From positions 1 to 64,000 of the forward strand of contig CAVQFB010000017.1 in assembly GCA_963711675.1 (NCBI GenBank): a stretch of DNA of 64,000 nucleotides, given 5' to 3'. Made by a program: the position numbers and the translations under genes. Position 1 is the stretch's first letter. Each line of letters begins with the position of its first letter. This document shows, one piece after another, positions 25,646 through 34,658 of the stretch. The DNA comes from CAVQFB01 sp963711675 (lineage in GTDB: Bacteria > Acidobacteriota > Terriglobia > Terriglobales > Acidobacteriaceae). A model generated the notes under the pieces. It ran no database searches. It was not told where the DNA came from and worked only from the letters and a program-made list of their open reading frames with translations.

Positions 25646-26952
25646 TGTCCCTCCTGGTAATGCGGCATGCCGAAGCCGGGCAGCGAGCGGTCAAAGTAGA
25701 CATCTCCATCGATCCAGACTCTGTTGGGAACGCCAGAGCTGGAGAGCGGATAGCCGTCCCACAGAACGAGGTCGGCGTCCTTGCCGACATCGATCGAGCC
25801 TACGCGGTCGTCGACACCGATGATCCAAGCGGCGTTAAGCGTGATCATCTTCAAGGCTTCTTCTTCCGTAGCTCCGCCGTAGCGGATGGTCTTGGCCGCT
25901 TCCTGATTCAGACGCCGGGCGAAATCTTCGGAGTCGCTCTTGATGGCGACACGAACGCCCTTGCGCATCGATATGACCGCATTCCACGGGATCGCATCCC
26001 AGGCTTCGTGTTTGAAGCCCCACCAGTCGGCAAACGTCGCAATGCCGACGCCGTTGGCGGCAAGCTGATCCGCTACTTTGTAGGCTTCGAGCGCGTGATG
26101 AAAAGCTCGCACCTTGTAGCCGAATTCTTTTGCCATGGCCATCTCGGTGAGAAGTTCGTCGGCGCGATAGCAATGGATCTGAACCAGCAACTTGCCGCGC
26201 AGAACGTCGGCGAGAGCCTCCAGCTTCAGGTCGTGCTTGGGTGGTTTGGCATCTTTGTCGCCGCGCTTGACCTTGGCGTCGTAGTCGTCCCACTCGCGCA
26301 TGTAGTCCTGAGCCTGCACCAGCGCCTCGCGCTGCACCGCAAAATTCCCCATGCGGGTGGAGGGAAGTTGATCCTTGCTTCCGTATACGCGCTTCGGATT
26401 CTCACCGCTGGCAAACTTGATGGAGCGTGGCGCGCCTGGGAACAACATGGCGTCGCGGTTCAAGCCGTACTTGTGCTTGATGACGATCGCCTGGCCACCG
26501 ATCATGTTAGCGGAACCGTGCAGCAGGAGGGATGTAGTCACGCCGCCGGCCAGTCCGCGATAGATGGCTTTGTCCTGATAGTCGAAGGCATCGATCATCA
26601 TCATCTGCGGAGTAATAGGGCTGGTGGCTTCGTTCACGTCATCGTCGAGCGCAATGTGGGAGTGAGAATCGATGATGCCGGGGGTCAGATACTTCCCTCC
26701 GGCGTCAATCACCGTCGCCGAGGACGGGGCTTTCACGTTTTCGCCGACGGCCGCGATCTTCCCATCCTTGATGTACACACTGCCATTCTTGATGTTGCCG
26801 TGAGTGGCCGTCATGACGACGGCGTTACGAATCACGATCTCGTTATGAGTGGATGAAGACGGCGTCATCTGCGCCGGCGCGAGCGCGGTGAAGAGCAGAA
26901 TTGCAGATGTGAACCGCAGAAAGAGAAAGAAACGTATCGTGGCGCGAAACAT
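25642..26952 (-). CDS. Exported amidohydrolase, imidazolonepropionase-like (first of pair)
   Basis: The product is about 436 residues from ATG 26952 (MFRATIRFFLFLRFTSAILL, signal peptide) with GGAG upstream. The open frame continues further upstream but has no domain there. The intact metal motif is TPGIIDSHSHIALDDDVNEA with HxH. GSANMIGGQAIVIKHKYGLN and GSIDVGKDADLVLWDGYPL are family-typical. It lies upstream of a second copy that overlaps it by four bases. The two were probably produced by duplication. The physiological substrate (cyclic amide, peptide or prolidase-type) is unknown. Confidence 0.85.
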   Translation of the reverse strand: MFRATIRFFLFLRFTSAILLFTALAPAQMTPSSSTHNEIVIRNAVVMTATHGNIKNGSVYIKDGKIAAVGENVKAPSSATVIDAGGKYLTPGIIDSHSHIALDDDVNEATSPITPQMMMIDAFDYQDKAIYRGLAGGVTTSLLLHGSANMIGGQAIVIKHKYGLNRDAMLFPGAPRSIKFASGENPKRVYGSKDQLPSTRMGNFAVQREALVQAQDYMREWDDYDAKVKRGDKDAKPPKHDLKLEALADVLRGKLLVQIHCYRADELLTEMAMAKEFGYKVRAFHHALEAYKVADQLAANGVGIATFADWWGFKHEAWDAIPWNAVISMRKGVRVAIKSDSEDFARRLNQEAAKTIRYGGATEEEALKMITLNAAWIIGVDDRVGSIDVGKDADLVLWDGYPLSSSGVPNRVWIDGDVYFDRSLPGFGMPHYQEGQ

Positions 26953-27089
26953 TGTAGGGAACTCCACTTGAGAGCGAACGCGAATTCTAGTTTTCCGGGC
27001 GACCAGCGTCAACCGCCGCATTGGAGAGGGCATTCGGAATCGCGACTGGGATATGATGGTCCACCTTTTCGGTACAAGAGGATTCAGAC

Positions 27090-27539
27090 GTGAAATGTGC
27101 ATTCTGGTTAGCAATTTTCTGCGGCGCGACGGTTTGTGCCAGCGCAGCCGCGACGTGTCCTGGCGGTCAGGCAAAGGATGGAAACGCGCTGATTCAACAA
27201 GAGCAGCATTGGGCCAAAGCACTCGAGCAGCATGACAGCGCGGCGTTGGGATGCCTTTTGGCGGACGAGTTTCAGGATTTCGACCCGGACGGGATCGTCC
27301 ATGACCGGGCCGATACGCTGGCCGGGGTTCCGCACCGGCGACCAGGGAGCAACCGTCTGAGCGAACTGCAACCACACCTATACGGCGAGGTCGGTTACAT
27401 CCGGGGATTAGCCACGCTCGTGGATGCGGAGGGCAAAATCAGGGCCAGAGTCCGGTTCACCGACATTTACCTGTTCCGCGATGGTCGCTGGCAGGCAGTT
27501 GCCGCTCAGGAATCGCTCGTGACGGAAACCAAGAAGTAA
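27090..27539 (+). CDS. Exported NTF2-like / DUF4440 protein
   Basis: The 149-residue protein has a signal peptide (MKCAFWLAIFCGATVCASAA) and a single SnoaL/NTF2-like domain (about 35-145). Visible segments are EQHWAKALEQHDSAALGCLL, DEFQDFDPDGIVHDRADTL and the C-terminal RFTDIYLFRDGRWQAVAAQE, the usual DUF4440 ending. The family includes ligand-binding and enzymatic members and no specific reaction can be assigned. The start is GTG at 27090 with AAGAGGA upstream. It lies 18 bases before dtd on the same strand. Confidence 0.8.
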   Translation: MKCAFWLAIFCGATVCASAAATCPGGQAKDGNALIQQEQHWAKALEQHDSAALGCLLADEFQDFDPDGIVHDRADTLAGVPHRRPGSNRLSELQPHLYGEVGYIRGLATLVDAEGKIRARVRFTDIYLFRDGRWQAVAAQESLVTETKK

Positions 27540-27557
27540 CTCTGTGGCGGAGCGGAT

Positions 27558-28007
27558 ATGCGGGCAGTCGTTCAGAGAGTAAGTCGTGCGAAGGTGACCA
27601 TCGGCGGCGAAGTCACCAGTGAGATTGGTACCGGGCTGCTCGTGCTGCTTGGCGTCGGCCAGAACGATGCCCAAGCCGACGCGGACTACCTCACAGAAAA
27701 AATCGTCGGCCTTCGCATCTTTGAGGACGATGCTGGAAAGATGAACCGGAGCGTGCAGGATGTTGGTGGGTCGGTGCTGGTAGTGTCGCAGTTCACCCTT
27801 TACGGCGATGTGCGGCGGGGCAAACGTCCGTCATTTGACGCAGCTGCGCCACCGCAGAAGGCGCGTGAACTGTACGAGTATTCTGTCGAGCGAGTGCGCA
27901 GTTTCGGGCTGAAGTGCGAGACCGGAAGATTTCAGGAGATGATGCAGGTTGAGCTGGTAAACGAAGGGCCGGTCACGATCATGCTCGACTCTGCGAAAAC
28001 GTTCTAG
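27558..28007 (+). CDS. dtd: D-aminoacyl-tRNA deacylase
   Basis: The 149-residue enzyme hydrolyses D-amino acids from mischarged tRNA. The family signature SVLVVSQFTLYGDVRRGKRP and the C-terminal VNEGPVTIMLDS (the GP cis-proline chiral-proofreading motif) are present, with N-terminal MRAVVQRVSRAKVTI. The length fits. It is cotranscribed with the NTF2-like gene upstream. Confidence 0.97.
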   Translation: MRAVVQRVSRAKVTIGGEVTSEIGTGLLVLLGVGQNDAQADADYLTEKIVGLRIFEDDAGKMNRSVQDVGGSVLVVSQFTLYGDVRRGKRPSFDAAAPPQKARELYEYSVERVRSFGLKCETGRFQEMMQVELVNEGPVTIMLDSAKTF

Positions 28008-28028
28008 TGCCGTCCCCGCACGCGCACG

Positions 28029-29396
28029 TCAACGTTGCTGCTCGATATATCTCCTGCTGTCGAATTTCCTGCCCGTGCTTGCGAGCGACATGTACCGAAT
28101 TTGCCCAAAAATCGGCCGATCGGTCCATGGCCGATCGAACTTCCCAACGATGGACCAGGCGATGCCAGCATAGCCGTTCGGATCGCGGCCATCCATTTCG
28201 TACTTGTCGTTAAGGTGCACGGCAATCCGGTAGGCTTCGGCGGGTGTTCGACTCCACTCCAGAATCTTCTTCCCCCAGTACATGCGGACATAGTTGTGCA
28301 TCCAGGCCCCGGTCACCATCTGCATTTGAGCCGCATTCCAGAGCGGGTCATGGGTCTCGGCATTCTCGAGCTGGCGTTCCGTGTAGCGCACCGGCCGCCG
28401 ATCTTTCAGATGCTTGGCCAGCGAGCGATGAGCCCAGGGTTCGGCGCATTCGAACGAATCGTATTCAGAGTTGAACTTGACGAAATTGACTGCCAGTTCC
28501 CTCCAGGTGATGAGCTGATCAAGAAACGCGGCTTTCTCTGATTCCGCAGCATGCGCATTCTGCACTGCAAGAGCCACAGTAACCGGAGAAATATGCCCGA
28601 AGTGCAGATAGGGAGATAGCCCGCTCGTTCCGTCGAGTTCCGGGTGGTTACGCTGTTCGTCGTAGTGCGAGAGTTTTCCTGTCACAAATAGTTTGAGCAG
28701 ACGCATGCCCTCACGAGTTCCCCCGCGCAGATTACGAACCGGGCTGACCGAGCGATCGATTTTCCATCCTTCGGTGATATTGAACTCTGCAGGCAGAGAG
28801 GACAGGCCGCGCAGTTTTTTCCACTTCACCTTTGCCTTGGGATTATGGGAGGGGACGAGAAAGTCCTTGAGGTGAGCGTTCAAACGGGGGCGAATGATGC
28901 GAGCGGCGTATTGCGCTTTCTCGAGCAATTTGGAAGGCACGATCACATCGGCGTCTACCGTCCATAGCGGAACTCGAAGTTTTGCGGATGCCGTCTGACG
29001 CCAGGCTTCGGCCTCACGCAGCGGGTTTTCGTCTCCCACGACCAGCGAAGGCCGCACTTCTTCCCAGAACTGCAGCAGGCTGTGGTCTGGATAACGGCGA
29101 AGTACGAGGCCAACATCCCGTTTTTCCAGGGCTGCGGCGATGTCGGGTATTCCTTCCGTGAGGAAACGGTAGTGCCGCAGATTGGCGCGAGGGTAGAAGG
29201 GTACCGGCGCAAAGAATACAACCACCGGCTTGTTCAGGGCGTTTCCCGCCTGAACGGCAACGTCGAGAGCAGGATTGTCAACCCCACGTTGGGCACGCTG
29301 CATCCAGTACACAACGCAGGCGCATTCAGGATTGAGCGGTTCTTTGCGACGGACGCTAACGCGAGGATCGGAGCACAGTGCCGTCAGGTCATCCAT
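28029..29396 (-). CDS. phr: Class II CPD photolyase
   Basis: The product is about 455 residues from ATG 29396 (MDDLTALCSDPRVSVRRKEP). It repairs cyclobutane pyrimidine dimers using FADH- and light. The class II signature is visible at the C-terminus: WSIVGKFDRPWTDRPIFGQI and RYMSLASTGRKFDSRRYIEQ, with ETHDPLWNAAQMQMVTGAWM and HNYVRMYWGKKILEWS lining the FAD site. Class I enzymes lack this pattern. It converges with dtd, and folP starts upstream on the same strand. Confidence 0.93.
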   Translation of the reverse strand: MDDLTALCSDPRVSVRRKEPLNPECACVVYWMQRAQRGVDNPALDVAVQAGNALNKPVVVFFAPVPFYPRANLRHYRFLTEGIPDIAAALEKRDVGLVLRRYPDHSLLQFWEEVRPSLVVGDENPLREAEAWRQTASAKLRVPLWTVDADVIVPSKLLEKAQYAARIIRPRLNAHLKDFLVPSHNPKAKVKWKKLRGLSSLPAEFNITEGWKIDRSVSPVRNLRGGTREGMRLLKLFVTGKLSHYDEQRNHPELDGTSGLSPYLHFGHISPVTVALAVQNAHAAESEKAAFLDQLITWRELAVNFVKFNSEYDSFECAEPWAHRSLAKHLKDRRPVRYTERQLENAETHDPLWNAAQMQMVTGAWMHNYVRMYWGKKILEWSRTPAEAYRIAVHLNDKYEMDGRDPNGYAGIAWSIVGKFDRPWTDRPIFGQIRYMSLASTGRKFDSRRYIEQQR

Positions 29397-29421
29397 GAAC
29401 GTTATCGCGCATAAGAGCGCG

Positions 29422-30354
29422 TCATGCCGCGACCAGAATTGCGTCGGCGATGCGAGCTGCCTCCAGGGCGGCGCGAACGTCATGGGAACGAACTATATGC
29501 GCGCCGTTCAGAATCAGCGCGGTTTGCGTCGCCAAGGTCCCGTATAGCCGCTGATCTGCCGGCGCGTCCTTTCCGTCACGAGCCAGGGTTCTGCCAATAA
29601 AAGACTTCCGGGAAGTACCCACCATCAGGGGAAAACCCAGCGCCTGCAGGTCCTTGAAGCGTGCGATCAGCGGATAGTTCTCCTCAAACTTCTTGCCGAA
29701 GCCAAAGCCGGGATCGAGCACTATGCGGTCCCGCTTGATCCCCGCGCTGGTGGCATTGTCAGCCCACTGCCGCAATTCGCGCTTGACCAGCAGGACGGCA
29801 TCGCCGATGGGAGGCAGCGTACGCCACTCTTCGGGCCGGCCGCGCATGTGCATCACGACGACCCCACACTTCTGTTCGGCCAGGGATTTTGGCATTTTGA
29901 GGTCCCAGCGAAGCCCGCTCACATCATTGACGATTTCCGCTCCCGCATCGATGGCAGCCTTCGCGACGCTGGCTCGGTAGGTATCCACGGAGATCAGCGC
30001 ATCCTTTTTCGCCTGCCTGATGGCTGCGATCACCGGAACAACCCGCTCCAGTTCTTCCTTCTCGCTCACCGCATTAGCGTCCGGCTGCGCCGCTTTCGAA
30101 GCTGCCTTCTTCGACTCCTTGGCAGGGGCGGTCTGAACCTTCGCACCTGGGCGGGTTGACTCACCGCCCACGTCTACGATGTCGGCTCCTTCTGCAAATA
30201 GAGCAAGGCCCCGCTGGATCGCGCGATCCTTGTCGAAGTAAAGGCTGCCGTCCGAGAAAGAATCGGGCGTTACGTTGAGCACACCCATGATGAGTGTGCG
30301 TTTCCCGAGTTCCAGGACTCGCGATCCGACGCTCCACTGGAAGACTGTCCGCAT
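29422..30354 (-). CDS. folP: Dihydropteroate synthase
   Basis: It condenses p-aminobenzoate with the pterin pyrophosphate in folate synthesis and is the target of sulfonamides. The 310-residue length is slightly above the usual 270-290 because of a Lys/Ala-rich insert (about 70-95, KESKKAASKAAQPDANAVSE) after the GESTRPGA motif. Other signatures are MGVLNVTPDSFSDGSLY, NDVSGLRWD, DPGFGFGKKFEENYPL and VGTSRKSFIGRT. The ATG at 30354 is well placed. Confidence 0.96.
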   Translation of the reverse strand: MRTVFQWSVGSRVLELGKRTLIMGVLNVTPDSFSDGSLYFDKDRAIQRGLALFAEGADIVDVGGESTRPGAKVQTAPAKESKKAASKAAQPDANAVSEKEELERVVPVIAAIRQAKKDALISVDTYRASVAKAAIDAGAEIVNDVSGLRWDLKMPKSLAEQKCGVVVMHMRGRPEEWRTLPPIGDAVLLVKRELRQWADNATSAGIKRDRIVLDPGFGFGKKFEENYPLIARFKDLQALGFPLMVGTSRKSFIGRTLARDGKDAPADQRLYGTLATQTALILNGAHIVRSHDVRAALEAARIADAILVAA

Positions 30355-30461
30355 TGTCCTGATTCTAAACCACTGTGTAACACGGGATTGACAGGGGGTC
30401 AGGGGAATCCGCAGCCCTACTTAGGGTGCCCTCAAACCGGTGCTAAAATCTAGATACCACC

Positions 30462-32033
30462 ATGCGCCGTACGCGCTCTTCGCTGTCGCTGTTGCCGTTG
30501 CTGTGTCTGCTGCTGGCCACCCATGTCTATGCGGCGGGGGCAAAGCCGCTGCAGACGCGCATCGCGTCGGTGCTTTCCGATCCCGATTTGCAGCGCGGTT
30601 TCTGGGGCATTGAGGTGATCTCCTTGCCAGATGGGCGGGTTCTTTACTCGCAGAACTCAGACAAGCTTTTTACCCCCGCCTCCAATACCAAGCTTTTTAC
30701 AACCGCGGCAGCGCTGGCGCTGGTTGGGCCCGAGTACAAGTTCCACACCACGGTTGAGACCAACGGTACGCTTGACCGCTATGGCAGACTCACGGGCGAC
30801 TTGCTGCTTGTGGGACGAGGCGATCCCAATCTTTCGGGGCGCGAATTGCCCTACGATCTGCGCACGCAGCGAAACGATCACCCCATCCAGGTGCTGGAGA
30901 ATCTTGCCGATTCCCTGGTGACCAAGGGCGTGAAGTATGTGGACGGCGACGTGGTCGCCGACGATTCGTACTTCGCGTTTGAGCGTTATGGGGAAGGCTG
31001 GAGTCAGGATGATCTGGTGTGGGCGGACGGCGCTCCGGTTTCCGCTTTAACTATCAACGACAACGTGGTGTTCGTGAACATCCTGCCCGCGGACCGCGCG
31101 GGAGAGCGCGCGTTTGTCAGCGTGACGCCGTTCTCGGACTATTACCGGGTAGACAACCGGATCATCACGACGCCACCAGGTACAGGGCGAAAGATCTTTA
31201 TCAATCGCGAACCAGGTTCGACGGTTCTGACTCTGTGGGGCAATATGCCCCTCGACGACCAGGGTGCGAACGAGGGGCTCGCAATTGAGGATCCAGCGGA
31301 ATTTGCCGCACAGCTTTTCCGCAGTCTGCTGGAGAAGCGTGGTATCGCGGTGTATGGAAAGCAGCGCACCCACCATACGGATCTGGCCAGCCTTTCCACG
31401 TTCAGCGTCACCACGATCGCTCCATCACGTGGCGGCGAGACGGTTCAACTGCAGCCGCTGCCTACCAGCCAATCTCTGGTGCTCGCCAGTTACGACTCCA
31501 AGCCGCTGATCGAGGATTTGAGAGTCATCAACAAGGTCAGCCAGAACCTGCATGCCGAGATTCTGCTGCGCTTGCTGGGGCGCGAGAAAGGCACTGCGGG
31601 GACGATCGAAGGCGGGCTGGAGGTGCTGCGGGGATTCCTGACGCAAGCGGGGGTTCCAAGCGAGGAATACCTGTTCTACGACGGCTCTGGTCTCTCCCGG
31701 CAAAATCTGGTGACTCCTCACGCAGTAGTACAGCTGCTGCGCTACGCCAGCACACAGCCCTGGAGTTCCGACTACCTCAGTACCTTTCCGGTGTCCGGCG
31801 TGGACGGGTCGCTGTCAGATCGCTTCAAGAGTGGCTCGTTGCTAGGCAAGATCCATGGGAAGACTGGATCCCTTGCCGGGGTCAAGACGCTTTCAGGATA
31901 CGCAACGACGGCACGCGGTGAGCAGGTTGCATTTTCGATCCTGTCCAACAACTTCAATCTCTCCGGAAAACGCGTCACCGACACGATCGATCGGATTGTC
32001 GAAGCGATCGCGGACGACGCACCCAGCAAGTAA
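30462..32033 (+). CDS. dacB: D-alanyl-D-alanine carboxypeptidase/endopeptidase, PBP4 (DacB) type
   Basis: The 523-residue protein has a signal peptide (SLLPLLCLLLATHVYA). The serine peptidase S13 fold shows SxxK as SNTK (Ser74, Lys77), an SxN-type loop in FYDGSGLSRQN, and KTG in IHGKTGSLAGVK. The large inserted domain after residue 100 is typical of class C PBP4 enzymes. It trims peptidoglycan stem peptides in the periplasm. Its upstream neighbour folP is divergent. Confidence 0.93.
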   Translation: MRRTRSSLSLLPLLCLLLATHVYAAGAKPLQTRIASVLSDPDLQRGFWGIEVISLPDGRVLYSQNSDKLFTPASNTKLFTTAAALALVGPEYKFHTTVETNGTLDRYGRLTGDLLLVGRGDPNLSGRELPYDLRTQRNDHPIQVLENLADSLVTKGVKYVDGDVVADDSYFAFERYGEGWSQDDLVWADGAPVSALTINDNVVFVNILPADRAGERAFVSVTPFSDYYRVDNRIITTPPGTGRKIFINREPGSTVLTLWGNMPLDDQGANEGLAIEDPAEFAAQLFRSLLEKRGIAVYGKQRTHHTDLASLSTFSVTTIAPSRGGETVQLQPLPTSQSLVLASYDSKPLIEDLRVINKVSQNLHAEILLRLLGREKGTAGTIEGGLEVLRGFLTQAGVPSEEYLFYDGSGLSRQNLVTPHAVVQLLRYASTQPWSSDYLSTFPVSGVDGSLSDRFKSGSLLGKIHGKTGSLAGVKTLSGYATTARGEQVAFSILSNNFNLSGKRVTDTIDRIVEAIADDAPSK

Positions 32034-32079
32034 GACCGTCCGCGAAGCAACGCCAAAATTTTGGGGAAGTCTTCTTCGA

Positions 32080-32511
32080 TCAGCGCGGTTTTCGCGCGGC
32101 CTGGCGCACGCGCATCCCTCTGACGGCTGCCGGGCCCGTGCCAGTTGGAGGCTTGCGCATGCCATCGAGAAATTCCTTCAATACCACCGCGTTGTTGCGA
32201 GTTTCGTTTTTCGAGGCGAAGAGCAACGTAATGCGCGGGTGTTTGTCTGCGAGACGATGGAGCTCTTCCACCGCTTCTACCGCCTGGGGAGCTTTCAACT
32301 CTTTCATGTAGCGGTTGCGGAATAGTTGCCATGCCGCGGGCTGCGCATGGAACCAGTGGCGCAGTTCGTCGGAAGGGGCCAGGTCTCGCAGCCAGGCATG
32401 CAGTTTTGCCTCCGACTTACTGACCCCGCGAGGCCACAGGCGATCCACCAGAATGCGCTTGCCATCGGCGCGCGCCGCTTTTTCGTAAACCCGTTTGACC
32501 GCAATGGACAT
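32080..32511 (-). CDS. DUF488 family protein (YeaO-like)
   Basis: The 143-residue protein has the YeaO-type DUF488 pattern: VKRVYEKAARADGKRILVDR, LWPRGVSKSEAKLHAWLRDL and PRITLLFASKNETRNNAVVL. Function is unknown. The Arg/Lys-rich C-terminus (GMRVRQAARKPR) is an extra. A second, more distant DUF488 protein lies at 34659-35189. Confidence 0.85.
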   Translation of the reverse strand: MSIAVKRVYEKAARADGKRILVDRLWPRGVSKSEAKLHAWLRDLAPSDELRHWFHAQPAAWQLFRNRYMKELKAPQAVEAVEELHRLADKHPRITLLFASKNETRNNAVVLKEFLDGMRKPPTGTGPAAVRGMRVRQAARKPR

Positions 32512-32580
32512 GGTGTTGCTCTATTATTGTACGTCTGTCCGGCAAGACGTTTCCTGCGACAGCGGAGAAAACATTAAGAG

Positions 32581-33006
32581 ATGATTCTCATTGGGAAGAG
32601 GACGCGGTGGCAAAGTGGTGTGGGCGGGGTGAAGTTCCTGGGCCCATCTTCGAACCTTCTCATGTGCGCTGTTACGGTGGCGATCCTGCTTCTTTCCGGG
32701 GCCTGCAAGCCGGAGCGGCGCCTGAGTGACGCAGAACTCGGCCTCACGCCGCAACAAGCCGCGGGGCGGCGCGTATATGACAGCTATTGCGACCGCTGTC
32801 ATGAACCCTATTCTTCCCGCGGAAAGCAAGGGCCAAGCATGAAGGGGGTTTTCAAGCGGCAATATCTTGAACTGAGCGGATTGCCCGCCAACGACGACCG
32901 CGTTAGCGAGCTCATTCTCTCCGGCAGAAGCAAGATGCCCGCCTACGGCCAGGTGTTGACGCAGCAGCAGGTGCAGGACTTGCTCGCCTACCTGCACACG
33001 CTGTGA
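32581..33006 (+). CDS. Lipoprotein c-type cytochrome (class I)
   Basis: The 141-residue protein has a single haem motif CDRCH (Cys70, Cys73, His74) and a likely axial methionine in KMPAYGQ (Met119). A lipobox LLSGAC (Cys42) after a hydrophobic stretch suggests a membrane-anchored periplasmic lipoprotein. The start is uncertain: ATG 32581 gives a long n-region, while GTG 32629 would give a more usual signal peptide. This is a small electron carrier whose partner cannot be named from the neighbours. Confidence 0.82.
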   Translation: MILIGKRTRWQSGVGGVKFLGPSSNLLMCAVTVAILLLSGACKPERRLSDAELGLTPQQAAGRRVYDSYCDRCHEPYSSRGKQGPSMKGVFKRQYLELSGLPANDDRVSELILSGRSKMPAYGQVLTQQQVQDLLAYLHTL

Positions 33007-33049
33007 AGCCCGCTTGTAGTAGCTTGATTTGCCATCGTTCTATCGGGCG

Positions 33050-33150
33050 GTCATCCCGAAGCTCCGCGTTTTCTCCAGCGGAGCGAGAGCCTGCCCTGAG
33101 CGACACGAGCCTAAGCGAGTGAGTCGAACGGGGATCTAGCGCGGAGCGAT
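33050..33150. repeat. Dispersed GAGCCTGCCCTGAGCGA element, copy 1
   Basis: The element reads TCATCCCGAAGCTCCGCGTT then CAGCGGAGCGAGAGCCTGCC, continuing to GAGTCGAACGGGGATCT. A copy with the same order is at 54336-54436. Both lie in gene-free gaps. The 33007-33215 gap holds nothing else I can support. Confidence 0.5.
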
Positions 33151-33215
33151 CCAAATTGAGCCACCGCCGGGCCGCTGCCTCACTTGAAGTTCGGGTCATG
33201 GGATAATCAAGAGCG

Positions 33216-34634
33216 GTGAAAATCGAGGCCAAGTCGGACTTATTTCGTAAGCTCCCTTCGGTGGACGAGCTTCTACGCGCTCCGGAACTAGCGAAGTTCG
33301 TCGCCGAAGAAGGCCCCACCGCGGTAGCGGATGCGGCGCGCAAGGTAGTTGCGCGCCTGCGGGACGAAATCGGCGCGGGACGGGTGAACCCAGGGAGCAT
33401 CGATCTGGCTCTGCAGGGCATACCTCAGACGATTGAACGCCAGCTGCGCCAGGAACTCTCCTATTCTCTACGCTCCGTGATCAACGCGACTGGCGTAATC
33501 CTGCATACCAACCTTGGGCGTGCTCCGCTCGGAGTAGCTGCTCTCGATCACATCCAAGAAACCGCAGGTGGCTATTCGAACCTGGAATTCGATGTGGCCC
33601 CGGGCGGGCGCGGCAAACGTGACGTTCACGTGGAGCGGCTCTTCCAGAAGCTGCTGGACAGAGACGGAAACGGCTCCCGAGGCGTCTCCACCATCGTGGT
33701 TAACAACAATGCGGCCGCGGTGCTCCTAGCGCTGAACACTCTCGCCGAGGGCGGAGAAGTCATCGTCTCGCGAGGAGAGCTGGTGGAGATCGGCGGTTCG
33801 TTTCGTATCCCGGACGTGATGTCGAAGTCCGGTGCAGCCTTGCGTGAAGTCGGAACAACCAATCGCACGAGACTCTCCGACTACGAAGCTGCCATCAATG
33901 AAAAGACCAGGCTACTGCTCCGCGTGCATCGGTCGAACTTTGAGATCACCGGCTTCACGGAGCAGCCATTACTGGAAGAGTTAGTGGAACTCGCGCGCAA
34001 GCGTGGGCTACCACTCATGGAAGATCTCGGCAGCGGCGCTCTCTTCGATCTGCACGCGATTGGCATTAAAGGCGAGCCCGGCGTTCTCGACAGCTTGCGG
34101 CAGGGCGTGGATGTGGTGACCTACAGCGGCGACAAGCTGCTGGGCGGGCCGCAGGCGGGGATGTTGAGCGGGAGAACGGACCTCATCCAGCGGATGCGCG
34201 GTAATTCGCTTTTCCGCGCCCTGCGGGTGGATAAGCTGACCTACGCTGCTCTCGAAGCGACGCTGCTGTCGTACGTCAAACGAGACTACGATGCCATCCC
34301 GGTCTTGCGAATGATGAGCCTGTCGAAAGAAGACATCAGCGCGCGTGCTGAAGCGATTGCCGGGAAAGTGAGGTCTTCCGCGATTTCCCTCGACGTGGCA
34401 GATGGTGAGTCGGTGATCGGGGGAGGAGCGGCGCCGTCGGCGGTCCTTCCGACGCGATTGCTGGCGTTAACGATGGAGGGCCGGAGCGCCGATGAGATCG
34501 CAACCCGCCTGCGCGGCGGTGATCCGCCGATTATTGCTCGCGTGGAAGAAGGACGCGTGCTGCTAGACCTGCGGACCGTTTTCCCGGAGCAGGATGATTG
34601 CATTGTGAAAGCGCTTCAGGCCTTTGCTGGTTGA
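33216..34634 (+). CDS. selA: L-seryl-tRNA(Sec) selenium transferase
   Basis: The 472-residue PLP enzyme converts Ser-tRNA(Sec) to Sec-tRNA(Sec) with selenophosphate. The PLP lysine is Lys307 in TYSGDKLLGGPQAGM. Other signatures are NATGVILHTNLGRAPLG, SNLEFDVAPGGRGKRDVHVE and MEDLGSGALFDL. It starts at GTG 33216. Its presence implies selenocysteine insertion in this organism, but selB, selC and a selenoprotein are not in the window. Isolated selA-like genes of other function exist, but the N-terminal domain here is full length. Confidence 0.94.
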   Translation: MKIEAKSDLFRKLPSVDELLRAPELAKFVAEEGPTAVADAARKVVARLRDEIGAGRVNPGSIDLALQGIPQTIERQLRQELSYSLRSVINATGVILHTNLGRAPLGVAALDHIQETAGGYSNLEFDVAPGGRGKRDVHVERLFQKLLDRDGNGSRGVSTIVVNNNAAAVLLALNTLAEGGEVIVSRGELVEIGGSFRIPDVMSKSGAALREVGTTNRTRLSDYEAAINEKTRLLLRVHRSNFEITGFTEQPLLEELVELARKRGLPLMEDLGSGALFDLHAIGIKGEPGVLDSLRQGVDVVTYSGDKLLGGPQAGMLSGRTDLIQRMRGNSLFRALRVDKLTYAALEATLLSYVKRDYDAIPVLRMMSLSKEDISARAEAIAGKVRSSAISLDVADGESVIGGGAAPSAVLPTRLLALTMEGRSADEIATRLRGGDPPIIARVEEGRVLLDLRTVFPEQDDCIVKALQAFAG

Positions 34635-34658
34635 CCGCAGCCGGCTCAGTAATTCGTT

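Noticed and set aside
25645..26856. A 403-residue open frame on the plus strand
   Set aside because: It is the antisense shadow of the first amidohydrolase (HxH and barrel motifs are on the other strand).
25642..27375. Longer N-terminal form of the first amidohydrolase (start at 27375)
   Set aside because: The extra 141 residues are Arg/Pro-rich nonsense, overlap the divergent NTF2-like gene region, and precede a clean signal peptide at 26952.
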